Shown here: one piece after another, positions 39,903-50,468 of the stretch
How positions within the stretch are numbered: position 1 is the first letter of the stretch
How the letters are laid out: every line of letters starts with the position of its first letter
NCBI RefSeq assembly: GCF_029525575.1
Contig: NZ_JAPDIA010000009.1
Location: forward strand, 558,001 to 622,000
DNA length: 64,000 nucleotides
Origin: Cohnella rhizosphaerae
GTDB taxonomy: Bacteria > Bacillota > Bacilli > Paenibacillales > Paenibacillaceae
Direction of reading: 5' to 3'
Notes under the pieces: model-generated
The model's input: only the letters and a program-made list of their open reading frames with translations
What the model was told of the DNA's origin: nothing
The model's database searches: none
Translations under genes and position numbers: made by a program

Positions 39903-40667
39903 TTGAAGCGCAAATTTGCCGTGCAGCTGTACACGCTGCGCAAGGAATGCGAGCAAGATTTTCCCGCGACGCTCCGCGCGCTCGGCCGTATGGGCTGGGC
40001 CGGCGTCGAGACGGCCGGATTGCACGGCCGCGAGGCCGAGGAGATCGCGGAGGTGCTCCGCGAAGCGGGGCTGAAGACGGCGGGCATGCATATCTCCGTC
40101 GAGCGTCTGCGCGCCGAGCCGGAGCGCGTCAAGGCGGAGGCGAGGCAGCTCGGCACGAACCGGTTGATCTGCCCGTCCGTGCCGCATGAATGGCGCAACG
40201 AGCAGGGCTACATCCGGCTGCGCGAGGAATTGAACGCGGCGGCGTCCGAGCTGCGGGACGAGGGGTTCACGGTCGCCTTTCACAACCATGCCTTCGAATT
40301 CGAGACGCGCGTCGGCGAACGCGATGCGCTGTCGTACTTGCTCGATCCGTCCCCGGACAATGCCGTATTGGCGGAGATTGATGTATACTGGGTGAGCAAA
40401 GCCGGAAAAGACCCGGCAGCTTTCATCGCGCCGTATCGCGGCCGCATGCCGACGATGCATCTGAAGGACATGACCGGCGACGAACGCAGAACGTATGCCG
40501 AGATCGGCAGGGGCATCATCGATTTCGAACCGCTGCTCCTCTGGGGAGAGCAAAGCGGCGTGGAATGGTACGTCGTGGAGCAGGATATTTGCGAAGGCGA
40601 GGCCATGGACAGCGTAAAGATCAGCCTGGACAACCTGCACGCGCTGGCGGACAGGCTTGGCCGCTAG
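39903..40667 (+). CDS. Sugar phosphate isomerase/epimerase
   Basis: A 254-residue TIM barrel of the xylose isomerase-like superfamily: FAVQLYTLRKECEQDF at the start, WAGVETAGLHG, FTVAFHNHAFEFET with the metal Glu, LAEIDVYWVSKAG with Asp, TMHLKDMTG with His and WYVVEQDICEG with the last metal ligand. TTG 39903 follows AAAGGAGG. It is the last gene of the operon starting at 35202. The FHNHAFEFE and EQD motifs resemble IolE/inosose-type enzymes; the substrate is not determined. Confidence 0.88.
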   Translation: MKRKFAVQLYTLRKECEQDFPATLRALGRMGWAGVETAGLHGREAEEIAEVLREAGLKTAGMHISVERLRAEPERVKAEARQLGTNRLICPSVPHEWRNEQGYIRLREELNAAASELRDEGFTVAFHNHAFEFETRVGERDALSYLLDPSPDNAVLAEIDVYWVSKAGKDPAAFIAPYRGRMPTMHLKDMTGDERRTYAEIGRGIIDFEPLLLWGEQSGVEWYVVEQDICEGEAMDSVKISLDNLHALADRLGR

Positions 40668-40754
40668 ACCGTCATTTCAAAAAAGCGAGAGGCCGGCGAA
40701 TGCCGGTCCTCTTCGGCATTGACAGGCATAAAGCCGAACAAAGGAGACGCCAGC

Positions 40755-43098
40755 ATGAAGCGATTCGGGGCCAAAGCCTATTATATAAAAATGCTCTTAT
40801 GGATCGGCGTCGCGATTCTGCTCATCGTCGTCGTGCTGTCCGCCGTCGTCTACTTCAATGCCCGGAAGCTGCTCGTCAAAAACGAGTACGCCTCCAACCA
40901 GAAAATATTGTATCAGGTCAAATACAATATGGCGTTCATGGACCAGTCGATCGCCAGCCTTTGTCAATCGCTTTATTTGAACAGCGACGTAGCCGCGGTC
41001 ATGTACGCCAGGCAGGAAAACATGGTCGAGGTCGCCAACCGGCTGAACAAAGTGACCAGCGCCGTCACGTCGGCCAATCCGTATATCCATTCTCTTACCA
41101 TCTATAACCGGAATCTGGACCAGACGTACAACGCAGGCAGACCTCTGTTTTTCGAAGACAAGCTGCTGAGCGCGCTGTACGATTCGGACCGGTTGCTGCC
41201 CCAGATGAAGCCGATCTTCCGCAACATCGAGAAGCTGGTGAACGGGAAGACCGAGCCCGAGTACGTGTTTTCCTACGTGATGTACGAGACCTCGGCGGAC
41301 GATCTGAAGCCCGACGGCGTCATCATCGTGAATGTCCGATCCAAATGGCTGCTCGACAATATCAATCAGATCAATATGATCGACGAGCGCAAAGGCGACA
41401 GCATCTTTATCATGGATCAAGCCGGCGAATACCTGGATGACGGCACGGGCGACCGGGAAATCATGCAGCGGCTTAAAGGCGACTTGGCGGCTTACCGAGC
41501 CGCTCACCCCGAAGCCGATGAGGAAGGCTTTTTTTCAACGCAAGTACGGCGGCAAGCCGTATTTAATCACGTATACGAACGTCGACGACGCTGGGATGAC
41601 GCTGCTCAAAACGCAGCCGGTCCTCGAAGTATACCGATCGATCGACAGGCTGCGGACCAGCATTCTGCTCATTACCTTGATCGCCCTGCTGCTGGCGCTC
41701 GGCGTCTCGATCCTCATCTCCCGGACGATCTACCGGCCGATCGGCAATTTGGTGAACGTCGTGAGGCAAAACAGGCCGGGCAGATCGGTCGAGACCGAAG
41801 CCGAAGGCGTCGACGAGATTTCATACTTGAATACGGTCTATCAAAAATCGATGGAAGAGCTGCATATCTTTTACCAGGAAAAAGACCGGTATAAAGACGT
41901 CATTAAGCATTACTGGCTCAGCCGGCTGCTTGCGGAGCGCTTCTCCATCCCGGCGGCCGAGCTGGCGCCTCTGTTCGAGGAGACGAGAATCGCCCTGCCG
42001 CTGTCGGGCGCGTACGCGGTCTGCCTGCTCAAGATCGATAACTACAAGGAATTCCAGCAGCGCTTCTCCGCCAAGGACAAGGAAACGATCCGGTTCGCCC
42101 TCATCAACATCGCCTCCGAGATCGTGGCCGTCAAGTATGCGAACGAAGGCATCGACATGAAGGAAGATCATGTGCTGCTGATCGTCGGCGTGCCCGAGAC
42201 GGACGCCGGCTGGCTCGACGGGCTCGCGGCGTATCTGGCGGAGGCGCAGGACCATTTTTCCCGCTTTTTCAAAGTGACCTTCACCGCTTCGATCAGCGCC
42301 AAGACGGAGACGCTCGGCGGCTTGCACGCGTTGTATACGCAAGCGATGGACCAGTCGATGTACCGTCTCCAGCTGGGCCACGGCTCCGTCATCACGCAGG
42401 AGCGGCTGCGGGGGCGCGCGGACAACAAAAAGACGACCTATTCCAAGGAATTGGAAACGTGGCTTGTGGAGACGATCAAGTCGGGGAACGTGTCCGCGAT
42501 GAAAGACGTGCTGGCGAGCCTGTTCGAGGAGATAGCGGCGCTGAACTATCACAATGCGCTGATCTCGATTCTCCGTCTCGCGGACGCGGCGATCGAGGCG
42601 CTGGAGAAGGCGAAGGTGACGCCGGCGCCCTCGCTTCAGAAGGTTTCGATCGGCAGGCATGTCCTGGAGAAGGAGACGATGGCCGAGATCGAGCGCATCG
42701 TCTGGGGCGGCCTGCGGGATTCGTTCAACAAGGAGACGGCCGAGGATCCCGATGCGCTCAACTACTTTGTCGTGGACGCGGTGACGGAGTACGTCCATCG
42801 CAACTATCAGGATCCCGGCCTGAGCTTGTCTTCGATCGCCTCGATGATGAAAATTTCGACGCGGAGCTTGAGCAAGATCTATAAAGACGCGACGCAGCTG
42901 TCGATCGCGGATCTGATCAACGGCGTCCGGCTGACCAAGGCGGCGGAGCTCCTCATCCAGGAGGATCTGAGCGTTTACGAGGTCGTGCAGAAGGTCGGCA
43001 TTACGAACGAAACGTATTTTTTCAGTCTGTTCAAGAAGAAGTACAAGATGACGCCGAAGGAATACGCGCTCCAGCGAAAAGCGAACCAAATCAACTAA
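40755..43098 (+). CDS. Membrane-bound AraC-family regulator with extracellular sensor, frameshifted
   Basis: About 780 residues. A first transmembrane helix (MLLWIGVAILLIVVVLSAVVYF) is followed by a 270-residue outer sensor and a second helix (SILLITLIALLLALGVSIL), then a HAMP-like linker. A degenerate GGDEF-like region (YAVCLLKIDNYKEFQQRFS) precedes the C-terminal AraC domain (LSLSSIASMMKISTRSLSKI and VYEVVQKVGITNETYFFSLF). This layout is typical of Paenibacillus YesN-like regulators of polysaccharide import loci. A T7 run at 41529-41535 breaks the frame; with six Ts, EEGFFQRKYGGKPYLITY reads through. It probably controls the isomerase, importer and glycosidase block to its right. Confidence 0.85.
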
Positions 43099-43108
43099 GC
43101 GTTACGCT

Positions 43109-43912
43109 TCATCGACAGTTACCGACCGTCGCCGACCGGTTCACCTTGTGCCGCACGTATGCGGAAGGCAGGGTGCCGGTTATTTTTTTAAACACCTTAT
43201 TGAAGTAGGATTGCTCGCAAAAGCCGAGGTAATCGGAGATCTCTCCGATGTTCATCTGCGAAGTCAGAAGCAAGTCGCAGGCGGCCGCGATCCGAATCTG
43301 CTGCATGTAGTCCGTCAGCGTGCGCCCCGTCGATTGGCGGTACAGCGCGCTGATATAGTTGGGCGTCTTGCCGACGTGCGCGGCGAGCTCGCCTACCGTG
43401 ATCGTCCTGCGGTAGTGGAGCAAGATGTACGCCTCCAGCCGATAGACGAGACCCGATGCCGCGCCTTGCGAAGCGGCCGATTCGGACGTCTCCGCGAACA
43501 GCGCGAGCAGCTCCAGCAGCGCGGCATGGCAGAGCGCCGGCCGGAAGGGGGACTGCCGGAGCCAATACTGGACAAGCGCGGCGAAGCGGTTCCGCACATA
43601 GTCGTAGTTGTGGATCTTGACGACGCGCGCCTGCGGCGCCGTCCATAGCGGCAGCCCTTCCGCCTCCCCGGCATGCTGAAAATGCGCGACGTACATCTCG
43701 TGCGGCGCCTCGGACGAATGGGACGCGCGGCGTTCGAGACCCTTCGGCATGAACAGCATGTCCCCCCGGCTCAACGCGAAGCTTCCCTGCTCCGTGTCGA
43801 ATACGACATTCCCCTCCGTCACGAGCACGGCAATATGGTTGTTCGTCCGCGATCTGGGCACGAGCCACCCCGGCTCGCAATGCTCGTAATAAATCGCCAC
43901 CGGTTCGATCAT
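43109..43912 (-). CDS. AraC-family regulator with cupin sensor
   Basis: A 267-residue protein. The N-terminal cupin shows GNVVFDTEQGSFALSRGDML; the C-terminal double helix-turn-helix reads VGELAAHVGKTPNYISALYR and IGEISDYLGFCEQSYFNKVF with GTLPSAYVR. It is convergent with the membrane regulator (10 bp between stops) and divergent from the isomerase-like gene at 44637. The 51-bp repeat array fills the gap between those divergent starts, so its promoter lies close to or within the array. Confidence 0.9.
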   Translation of the reverse strand: MIEPVAIYYEHCEPGWLVPRSRTNNHIAVLVTEGNVVFDTEQGSFALSRGDMLFMPKGLERRASHSSEAPHEMYVAHFQHAGEAEGLPLWTAPQARVVKIHNYDYVRNRFAALVQYWLRQSPFRPALCHAALLELLALFAETSESAASQGAASGLVYRLEAYILLHYRRTITVGELAAHVGKTPNYISALYRQSTGRTLTDYMQQIRIAAACDLLLTSQMNIGEISDYLGFCEQSYFNKVFKKITGTLPSAYVRHKVNRSATVGNCR

Positions 43913-44069
43913 CGACCGCTTTCCCCCTTTATATCGAATACATCACGCTTCCCCGCTCTCGAAACATGCTCCTAGCGCTCGCTGCCTTGCAAAAAAAGTG
44001 CTCATCTAAGGCTGATATGGCGAACTCTTGCGATCTATCGCGCAAAAGTGCAAGGTAGTTCGTTTACCT

Positions 44070-44352
44070 TTTTGGACCGGTTCGCGAGGCTGTAGAGTAA
44101 CTTTTTGCCCTTACAGCAACTTTTGGACCGGTTCGCGAGGCTGTAGAGTAACTTTTTGCCCTTACAGCAACTTTTGGACCGGTCCGCGAGGCTGTAGAGT
44201 AACTTTTTGCCTTTACAGCACCTTTTGGACCGTGTCGCGAGACTGTAGAGTAACTTTTTGCCTTTAGAGCACCTTTTGGACCGTGCCGCGAGGCTGTAGA
44301 GTAACTTTTTGCCTTTACAGCAACTTTTGGACCGGCCCGCGACGCTGAAGAG
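44070..44352. repeat. 51-bp tandem repeat array B (5.5 copies)
   Basis: TTTTGGACC recurs at 44070, 44121, 44172, 44223, 44274 and 44325, exactly 51 bp apart. Each unit contains GCGAGGCTGTAGAGTAAC, then TTTTTGCC and CTTTACAGCA. CTGTA and TACAG in the same unit can pair as a short stem. The last unit is degenerate. The same unit in reverse complement forms the array at 59139-59420. Upstream and downstream (43913-44069, 44353-44636) I see no gene; 44400-44600 is AT-rich and may carry the promoter of the next gene. Confidence 0.92.
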
Positions 44353-44636
44353 CGTGTTTGAGGTAAAGATCCTGCAATTTAATCGATTGATGATTTTCGA
44401 CATGCTGTACTAGTATAACAGGCGCCGTAATATTATTCTAATCGAATGTGAACGTCTGAATCCGCTTTTATAACTTTTGATTAGATGGAATGTCGGGATG
44501 TTTTCGTTTCTCCAGATTACTTTTTTTATTTTAATCGTAGAATCGTTTATAAATAAATGGATGGCTTCATTGTTCGTTCCGCCGGGATTTTCTACGATAG
44601 AAAGGAGCGGTATAGATCAAGAGGAGGCGTTAACGA

Positions 44637-46080
44637 ATGGTGAATCATTTCCGGCGCGCGCGCGCTCGCGTCGGCGTCATGACGGTGGGGCACGAGCCTT
44701 ATTGGGAGCAATTCCCTGGACTGCGCGAAGAGCTCGCCGGTTACGGACAGGAATTTGAAAACCGGGTGCGCGAGATGGATGTCGAGGTCGTCGGCGCAGG
44801 TTTCGTCGATACGGTGGACAAGGCGTTCGCGGCGACCGAGCATCTGAAGAAGCAGGATGTCGACTTTTTTGTTCGTCTTTCTCAGCACGTACGTCACGTC
44901 CTCGACGGCGGCAACGCCGATCCTGGGCCTGTCGGTGCCGACGGTGCTCGTGGCGCTGCAGCCCAGGCAGCGTCTGGACTACACGAACACGACCACTTAC
45001 ATGCAGCTGGCCAACGACAACATCTGTTCGCTGCCCGAGATCGGGGGCGTGCTCGTACGGGCGGGGCGACCGGCTGCCGGCATGGTCGTCGGCACGCTGT
45101 ACGACGATCCTTCGGCCATGGCCGAGGTACGGTCCTGGTGCCGGGCGGCCAACGCGCGGCGCGCGTTCAAGTACGCGCGGATCGGCTACCTCGGACATAC
45201 GTACGAGGGCATGTACGACATGAATAGCGATCCGACGGCCTTTACGGCGACTTTTGGCTCGCACGTGCAGATGCTCGAGATGTGCGATTTGGCCAAGGCC
45301 GTGAACGGCGCCACCCAGCGGGAGATCGATGAAAAGCTGGAGGAGATCCACGGCGTGTTTACCGTCTCCGATCCGTTCATCGATCCGGTCACGCGGCCGA
45401 TCAAGTCCGAGGATCTGGCCTGGTCCGCCAAGGTCGCGGTCGGTCTCGACAAGCTCGTGGACGCCTTCGGCCTGACGGGGCTCGCCTACTATTACAAGGG
45501 ACTCGACGACAACGAGTACGAGCGGATCGGCGCGAACATGGTGCTCGGCAATTCTTTGCTTACCGGCAAGGGCATCCCGCTAGCGGGCGAAGCGGACCTG
45601 AAGACCTGCGCGGCGATGCTGATCATGGACCGTCTCGAGGCGGGCGGCTCCTTTGCCGAGCTGCACCCGTGCGACTTCAAGGACGATATCGTGCTCGTCG
45701 GCCACGACGGCCCGCACAATATCAAGATCGCGGACGACCGTCCGGTCATCCGGGGACTGGAGCTGTTCCACGGCAAGCGCGGCTCGGGGATCGGCGTCGA
45801 ATTCAGCATCCAGGCCGGGCCGGTGACGCTGCTCAGCATCGGGCAGACGGCGCAGGGCCGCTACAAGATGATCGTCGCCGAAGGGGAGTCGATCAAGGGG
45901 CCGATTCCGCAAACCGGCAACACCAACACGCGCTGCAGCTTCGGCCGTCCGGTCGCGGCGTTCGTCGAACAGTGGTGCAGCGCCGGTCCCACCCATCACT
46001 TCGCGCTGGGCGTCGGCCGCAAGGCTGCTGAGATCAAGCGCACCGCGGGAATGATGGGGATCGAGGTTCAGGAGATTTAG
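44637..46080 (+). CDS. L-arabinose/L-fucose isomerase family protein, frameshifted
   Basis: About 480 residues. The N-terminal domain begins RVGVMTVGHEPYWEQFPGL. The T6 run at 44865-44870 breaks the frame; with five Ts, VDFLFVFLSTYVTSSTAA reads through, the region where arabinose isomerases have their second strand. Later motifs include GLAYYYKG, the metal-binding region of the AI/FI fold (MVLGNSLLTGKGIP with AGEADLKT), LHPCDFKDD, VGHDGPHN and a final THHFALGVG. ATG 44637 follows GAGGAGG. The fold assignment is solid; the sugar is not. It is expected to interconvert an aldose and ketose released by the block's glycosidases. Confidence 0.82.
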
Positions 46081-46095
46081 AAGGTTAGCCAAGAA

Positions 46096-46134
46096 GCGAG
46101 TCTTGCGCCGGAAGCGGTGCGGGACTCGTTTTTT
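46096..46134 (+). terminator. Intrinsic terminator of the isomerase-like gene
   Basis: GCGAGTC pairs with GACTCG(T) across a loop that holds CGCCGG and its partner bases, followed by TTTTTTTT. Confidence 0.8.
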
Positions 46135-46860
46135 TTGGTTGGCGCGAACGAGGCTGCGGAGCCGTTAATGCCAGTCAGCCAGGGTCGGCGGACACAGGCG
46201 GCGTTATTTCTAATTAAAACGGTCCCCCCTGGCGATCGTATCGGACTGGAGGGACCTTATTAGCTCGAGTCAGGGCTAAAAGTGGCTAAAAGTGACCGAC
46301 AATCCCGCAACAACGGCTACTGGGTCCGCAAGAAAGTCGCCAATCGCGATAGGAGCAAGAATAAGGTCTCCACGGTCCATCTACTGCGCGTGATCAGCAA
46401 ACGATAAGCCGCGGGTTCATCGCCGCCTCACCCGGACTGCGCCGCAGTCCCGCCAAGTAACGTTGTACAGCGCCTTGCAGACATTCGTCGGTTATCCCTC
46501 CAATAAACGAATGACGAAAAGGCGCGGCGACGTCCAAGCGCCTCCGCTGCCGGTCTGCGCCGGAGAAGTTGGCGCAATTCCGCAATCCGTGCGTGCAGGT
46601 GTTCAAGCGGTCGAGTGCGGGAGAGAGAGCGGGGACGAGGATTGACCGCCGCTCATGCGCGACTGCTGCACGAATCGATTGCGAGAGCATTGCTGGCGCT
46701 TTCTTTTGCGAGCCGTTCGTGATTTCGCAAATTGCTCCAATCGCGCGCTTTCATGCATGTTTTTGCAGGAAAATACCGTTTTTAAAATATACATTCCCGC
46801 TTCCCGCGCCTAAAGTTGGGCTTAACACGACAAGCAATGCGAAAAGGAAGTGCAGGACAC
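46135..46860 (+). other. Intergenic region upstream of the importer operon
   Basis: No credible gene in about 725 bp; frames here are short or lack ribosome sites. A near-perfect inverted repeat (GGTCCCCCC at 46221 against GGAGGGACC ending 46256) lies near the left end, and GCTAAAAGTG is repeated at 46275-46295. The right 100 bp is AT-rich and carries a candidate promoter, listed separately. Confidence 0.5.
46763..46791 (+). promoter_or_regulatory. Candidate sigma-A promoter of the sugar importer operon
   Basis: TTGCAG (46763-46768), 17 bp, then AATATA (46786-46791), in a local AT-rich stretch 70 bp upstream of the first permease start. The fit is moderate. Confidence 0.4.
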
Positions 46861-47765
46861 ATGATCAGGGCGATCAAAAAAAAACTTCGGATTATCGATG
46901 TTGGCGCTGCCGGGATTTTTGCTCATCATCCTTTTTAACTACGTGCCGCTGTACGGCATGCTCCTTCCCTTCAAGAGCTACCGCTACAATCTGGGCATCT
47001 GGAACAGCCCCTGGGTCGGCTTCGACAACTTCGGTTTCCTGTTCAACGGGGACGTGCTCTACCGGGTGCTGCGAAATACGCTCCTCTACAATATGACCTT
47101 CATCGTGCTGGGTACGACGCTGTCCGTGACGATCGCGCTGCTGCTCTACGAGCTTAGCCGCCGGTACGTCAAAGCGTATCAGACGATTTTGTTTATCCCT
47201 TACTTCATCTCCTGGGTCGTGGCGGGCTTCGCCTTCCGCTCGCTGTTCGACATGGATTACGGCGTCATCAACCGCGTGCTCGTGTCGCTCGGCGAGGAGC
47301 CGATTCTGTGGTACAGCGATCCCAAGTACTGGCCTTACATTCTGGTGGCGGCCGCCGTATGGAAGGGGCTCGGCTACGGCTCGGTCATCTACTACGCCGC
47401 GCTGATGGGCATCGATTCCGAATATTACGACGCGGCGAAGATCGACGGGGCGAGCAAGATCCGGCAGGCGATCTCCATCTCGGTGCCGATGATCAAGCCG
47501 ATCGTCATCATGATGGTCATCCTGCAGATCGGCAGCATCTGCTACAGCGACTTCGGCCTGTTCTACAACGTGACGCTCAATTCGTCCCTGCTCTACAAGA
47601 CGACGGACGTCATCGACACGTTCGTCTACCGGTCGCTGATCGACATGGGCGACATCGGAATGGCGTCGGCCGCCGGCTTCTTCCAGTCGATCGTCGGCTT
47701 CTGTCTGGTGCTCGCGACGAACTACATCGTCAAAAAAAATCAATCCGGAAAATTCTCTTTTCTAA
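46861..47765 (+). CDS. LplB-type sugar ABC transporter permease, frameshifted
   Basis: About 300 residues, six hydrophobic helices; it starts with PGFLLIILFNYVPLYGMLL, the mark of LplB/polysaccharide permeases, and has the coupling helix YYDAAKIDGASKIRQAISIS. ATG 46861 follows AAAAGGAAG. Two poly-A runs are one base too long: A9 at 46876-46884 and A8 at 47731-47738. With both corrected the protein ends VKKINPENSLF at TAA 47763-47765, just inside the ribosome site of the next permease. Left uncorrected, the second slip makes a false fusion with that permease. Confidence 0.9.
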
Positions 47766-47776
47766 GGAGCGCAGCC

Positions 47777-48685
47777 ATGAACGATTCCGTCACGACCCTC
47801 CTGCGGCGTCGACCGACCGCCGGGAAGATGTTCATTCACCTCGTATTCATCGCTCTGTGCGTCGCCAGCCTGTTTCCGTTTCTCGTCATCATCGGCACGT
47901 CGTTCCAGAGCGAGAACGATATCGTCAAGTTCGGTTATTCCATTATTCCGAAAAACTTTACGTTCGACGCCTACCGCGTCATCCTGCACGAGCCCAAGGT
48001 GCTGTTCCAGTCTTACTTCGTCACGATCGCGACGACCGTCATTGGCTCCCTGGTCGGGATGTGGGTGACGACGACTTACGCTTACGCGATATCCCGCAAG
48101 GACTACCGTTTCCGGTCGTTTCTCGCCTTCTTCATCTTTTTTACGATGCTCTTCCACGGCGGGATGGTTCCTTCGTACATTCTGATGGTCAAGTGGCTGG
48201 GGTTAAAGAACAACATTCTCGCGCTCATCCTGCCCTATCTGATCAGCGGCTGGTTCGTGCTGCTGATGAAAGGCTTCCTCCAGACAATCCCGGAGGCGGT
48301 CATCGAATCGGCGAAGATCGACGGCGCCGGCGAGCTGCGTATCTTCGCGCAGATCGTCATCCCGATCTCCAAGCCGGCCTTGGCGACACTGGGCTTGTTC
48401 TTCGCCCTTCAATATTGGAACGACTGGTGGCTGACGCTGCTTTACGTCGAGCACGACAACCTGATGAAGCTGCAATACTTGCTCATTCGCGTGCTGAAAA
48501 ACATGGAGTATCTGAATTCGGCTGAAGCCATTCAATACGGACTGGTCAAACCGGGCATGCTTGTGCCCTCCTTAAGCGCCAGAATGGCCATGTGTATTTT
48601 GGCGGCCGGTCCGATGCTGCTCGTGTTCCCGCTCTTTCAGAAATATTTCGTACAGGGCTTGACGGTAGGCTCGGTCAAAGGGTGA
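47777..48685 (+). CDS. YtcP-type sugar ABC transporter permease
   Basis: A 302-residue permease of the carbohydrate uptake-1 class. ATG 47777 follows AAGGAG with a seven-base spacer. Hydrophobic helices begin with MFIHLVFIALCVASLFPFLV; the coupling helix reads VIESAKIDGAGELRIFAQIV, and the protein ends QKYFVQGLTVGSVKG, which is typical for YtcP relatives. It forms the channel with the preceding LplB-type protein. No ATPase gene is in the operon; such systems usually share an MsmX/UgpC-type ATPase encoded elsewhere. Confidence 0.92.
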   Translation: MNDSVTTLLRRRPTAGKMFIHLVFIALCVASLFPFLVIIGTSFQSENDIVKFGYSIIPKNFTFDAYRVILHEPKVLFQSYFVTIATTVIGSLVGMWVTTTYAYAISRKDYRFRSFLAFFIFFTMLFHGGMVPSYILMVKWLGLKNNILALILPYLISGWFVLLMKGFLQTIPEAVIESAKIDGAGELRIFAQIVIPISKPALATLGLFFALQYWNDWWLTLLYVEHDNLMKLQYLLIRVLKNMEYLNSAEAIQYGLVKPGMLVPSLSARMAMCILAAGPMLLVFPLFQKYFVQGLTVGSVKG

Positions 48686-48761
48686 TAATTACAGCCGTGA
48701 GTCTTTTGAGCTTACGGCTGCTGATTATAAATGAAAGGCATATACAAGGGAGGCAATCCAA

Positions 48762-50367
48762 GTGAGTCCGACAAGCAGGAAAAAGGCAAGATGGATTGGA
48801 ACGGGGACGTCCGCCATGCTGGCGGCGGCCATGATCGTAAGCGGTTGCAGTTCGAAGGAAGAGGGCGCTTCGAGCCCGTCCGCAAGCGCCGGCGCCAGTG
48901 AGAGCGCGAGTCCAAGCGCCAGCCCGAGCGCCAGCGCGCCCGCTTCGCAGCCGGCGGATACCGGAGCCGATACCAAGGACTTCGTCAAGCTCAGCTGGTA
49001 CATGCCGAAGCCGATCGACAATATGAAGGATCAAGCCGCCGTCGAGGCGGAAGCGAACAAGGTCATCAAGGAAAAGCTGAACGCGGAGCTGCATCTCAAC
49101 CTGATCGACAATGCCGGCTGGGAAGACAAGATGAAGCTCATCTCGGCTGCAGGCGAGCCTTACGACATCGTTTTTTCCACGTATGCCTCCAACCGGATCA
49201 GCGACAACGTTCAAAAGGGCGCGTTCCTGCCGCTCGACGAGCTGCTGCAAAAGTACGGCCAAAACATTCTGGCGAAGGTCGACCCTCGCGCCTGGAAGGC
49301 CGTTACGTATAAAGGGAAGATCATGGCCATTCCCGCGCAAACGCCGTACGCGCCGGCCGGCGCGCACGTCTTCAAGAAGGATATGGTGGAGAAATACAAG
49401 TTCGATTACAAGAGCGTCAAGAGCATCAAGGACCTGGAGCCGTTCCTGGCCGAGATCAAGAAAAACGAGCCGAGCATGATTCCGCTCCTGGCTACGGCGA
49501 ACGGTACCGCGGCGGGCGTCACCTTGTACGACTATACGACGATCACGCCGGGCATCTCCTATAGCGAGAAGGACGGAAAGATCGTCAAGATTTTGGGCGT
49601 GCCCGAGAACAAGGAGAACTACAAGACGATCAACGACTTTTACAAAAAAAGGCTATATTGCCAAGGATGCGGCCATCAAGACGGACTATCTGGCCGAAGC
49701 CAAGTCGGGCAAGTACGCGGTCATGCGCGATTCGGGCGGCTATACGGAGGACGGATCGAAGTCGACGGCGACGTACGGCTTCCCGACGGTAGAGACGCTG
49801 GCCGGCTACCCGACGATCTCGACCAATTCGATGACCTCCGCCGCGACGGCGATCAGCGCCACCTCCAAGAACCCCGAGCGGGCGATGATGCTGCTCAACG
49901 AGATCTGGGGCGACAAGTACCTGCTGAATACGCTGGCCTACGGCGTCGAGGGCAAAAACTATACGGTCAAGTCCGGCACGGTGAAGGACGACAACCCGAC
50001 GATCGAAGCGACGACCGGCGCGGATCAGACTTGGGCGATCTGGCACAACTGGCTCGGCCCGCTGTGGGATCAATGGGATTCGAACTGGAACTCCACCGCA
50101 GCGCTTCAGGAGATGAAGAAAAACAACGATAACGGCAAGGCGTCGGGCATCCTCGGCTTCATCTTCAATCCGGAGCCCGTCAAGACGGAGATCGCGCAGG
50201 TGAGCGCCATCCAGAAGGAATCGAATCCGATTCTGACGACCGGCTCGATGCCGGACTTCGAGAGCTACTATACCGATCTTCAAAAACGATTGGATGCGGC
50301 GGGCATGGACAAGATCATGGCCGAAGCGCAAAAGCAGTTCGATGCCTGGAAGGCGGATAACAGCTAA
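48762..50367 (+). CDS. Sugar ABC transporter substrate-binding lipoprotein, frameshifted
   Basis: About 534 residues. GTG 48762 follows AAGGGAGG. The signal peptide ends at the lipobox VSGC (AAAMIVSGCSS), and a 45-residue Ala-Ser-Pro linker leads to the binding domain (LSWYMPKPIDNMKDQAAVE). The C-terminal part (NPERAMMLLNEIWGDKYLLN and IFNPEPVKTEIAQV) belongs to the DUF3502-type group that pairs with LplB/YtcP permeases. An A7 run at 49644-49650 breaks the frame; with six As, DFYKKGYIAKDAAIKTDY reads through. It captures an oligosaccharide for the two permeases. Confidence 0.9.
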
Positions 50368-50381
50368 ACGAACGGTTTTGC

Positions 50382-50418
50382 AAAGGCGGCCCAGCTTGGA
50401 GAAAGTCGGGCCGCCTTT
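50382..50418 (+). terminator. Intrinsic terminator of the importer operon
   Basis: AAAGGCGGCCC (50382-50392) pairs perfectly with GGGCCGCCTTT (50408-50418) around a 15-base loop. Confidence 0.8.
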
Positions 50419-50468
50419 ATGAATAAGCGTCTGCCTCTAATAACCAAGCAAAGGGGGAATCTTCATTT

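Noticed and set aside
44028..44267. A small repeat protein encoded across array B (and on the opposite strand)
   Set aside because: The open frames follow from a period divisible by three; there is no ribosome site and no start context.
44070..44352. CRISPR-like array (also considered at 59139-59420)
   Set aside because: The 51-bp units are contiguous and similar along their whole length; there are no unique spacers and no cas genes.
46394..46690. A 98-residue minus-strand gene in the gap before the importer operon
   Set aside because: No ribosome site, no recognisable motif and biased Arg/Ala composition.
46898..48685. A single 595-residue permease fusion
   Set aside because: The junction is an A8 run; with seven As the first permease stops at 47763-47765 and the second has its own AAGGAG and ATG. 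Fusion is a slip artefact.
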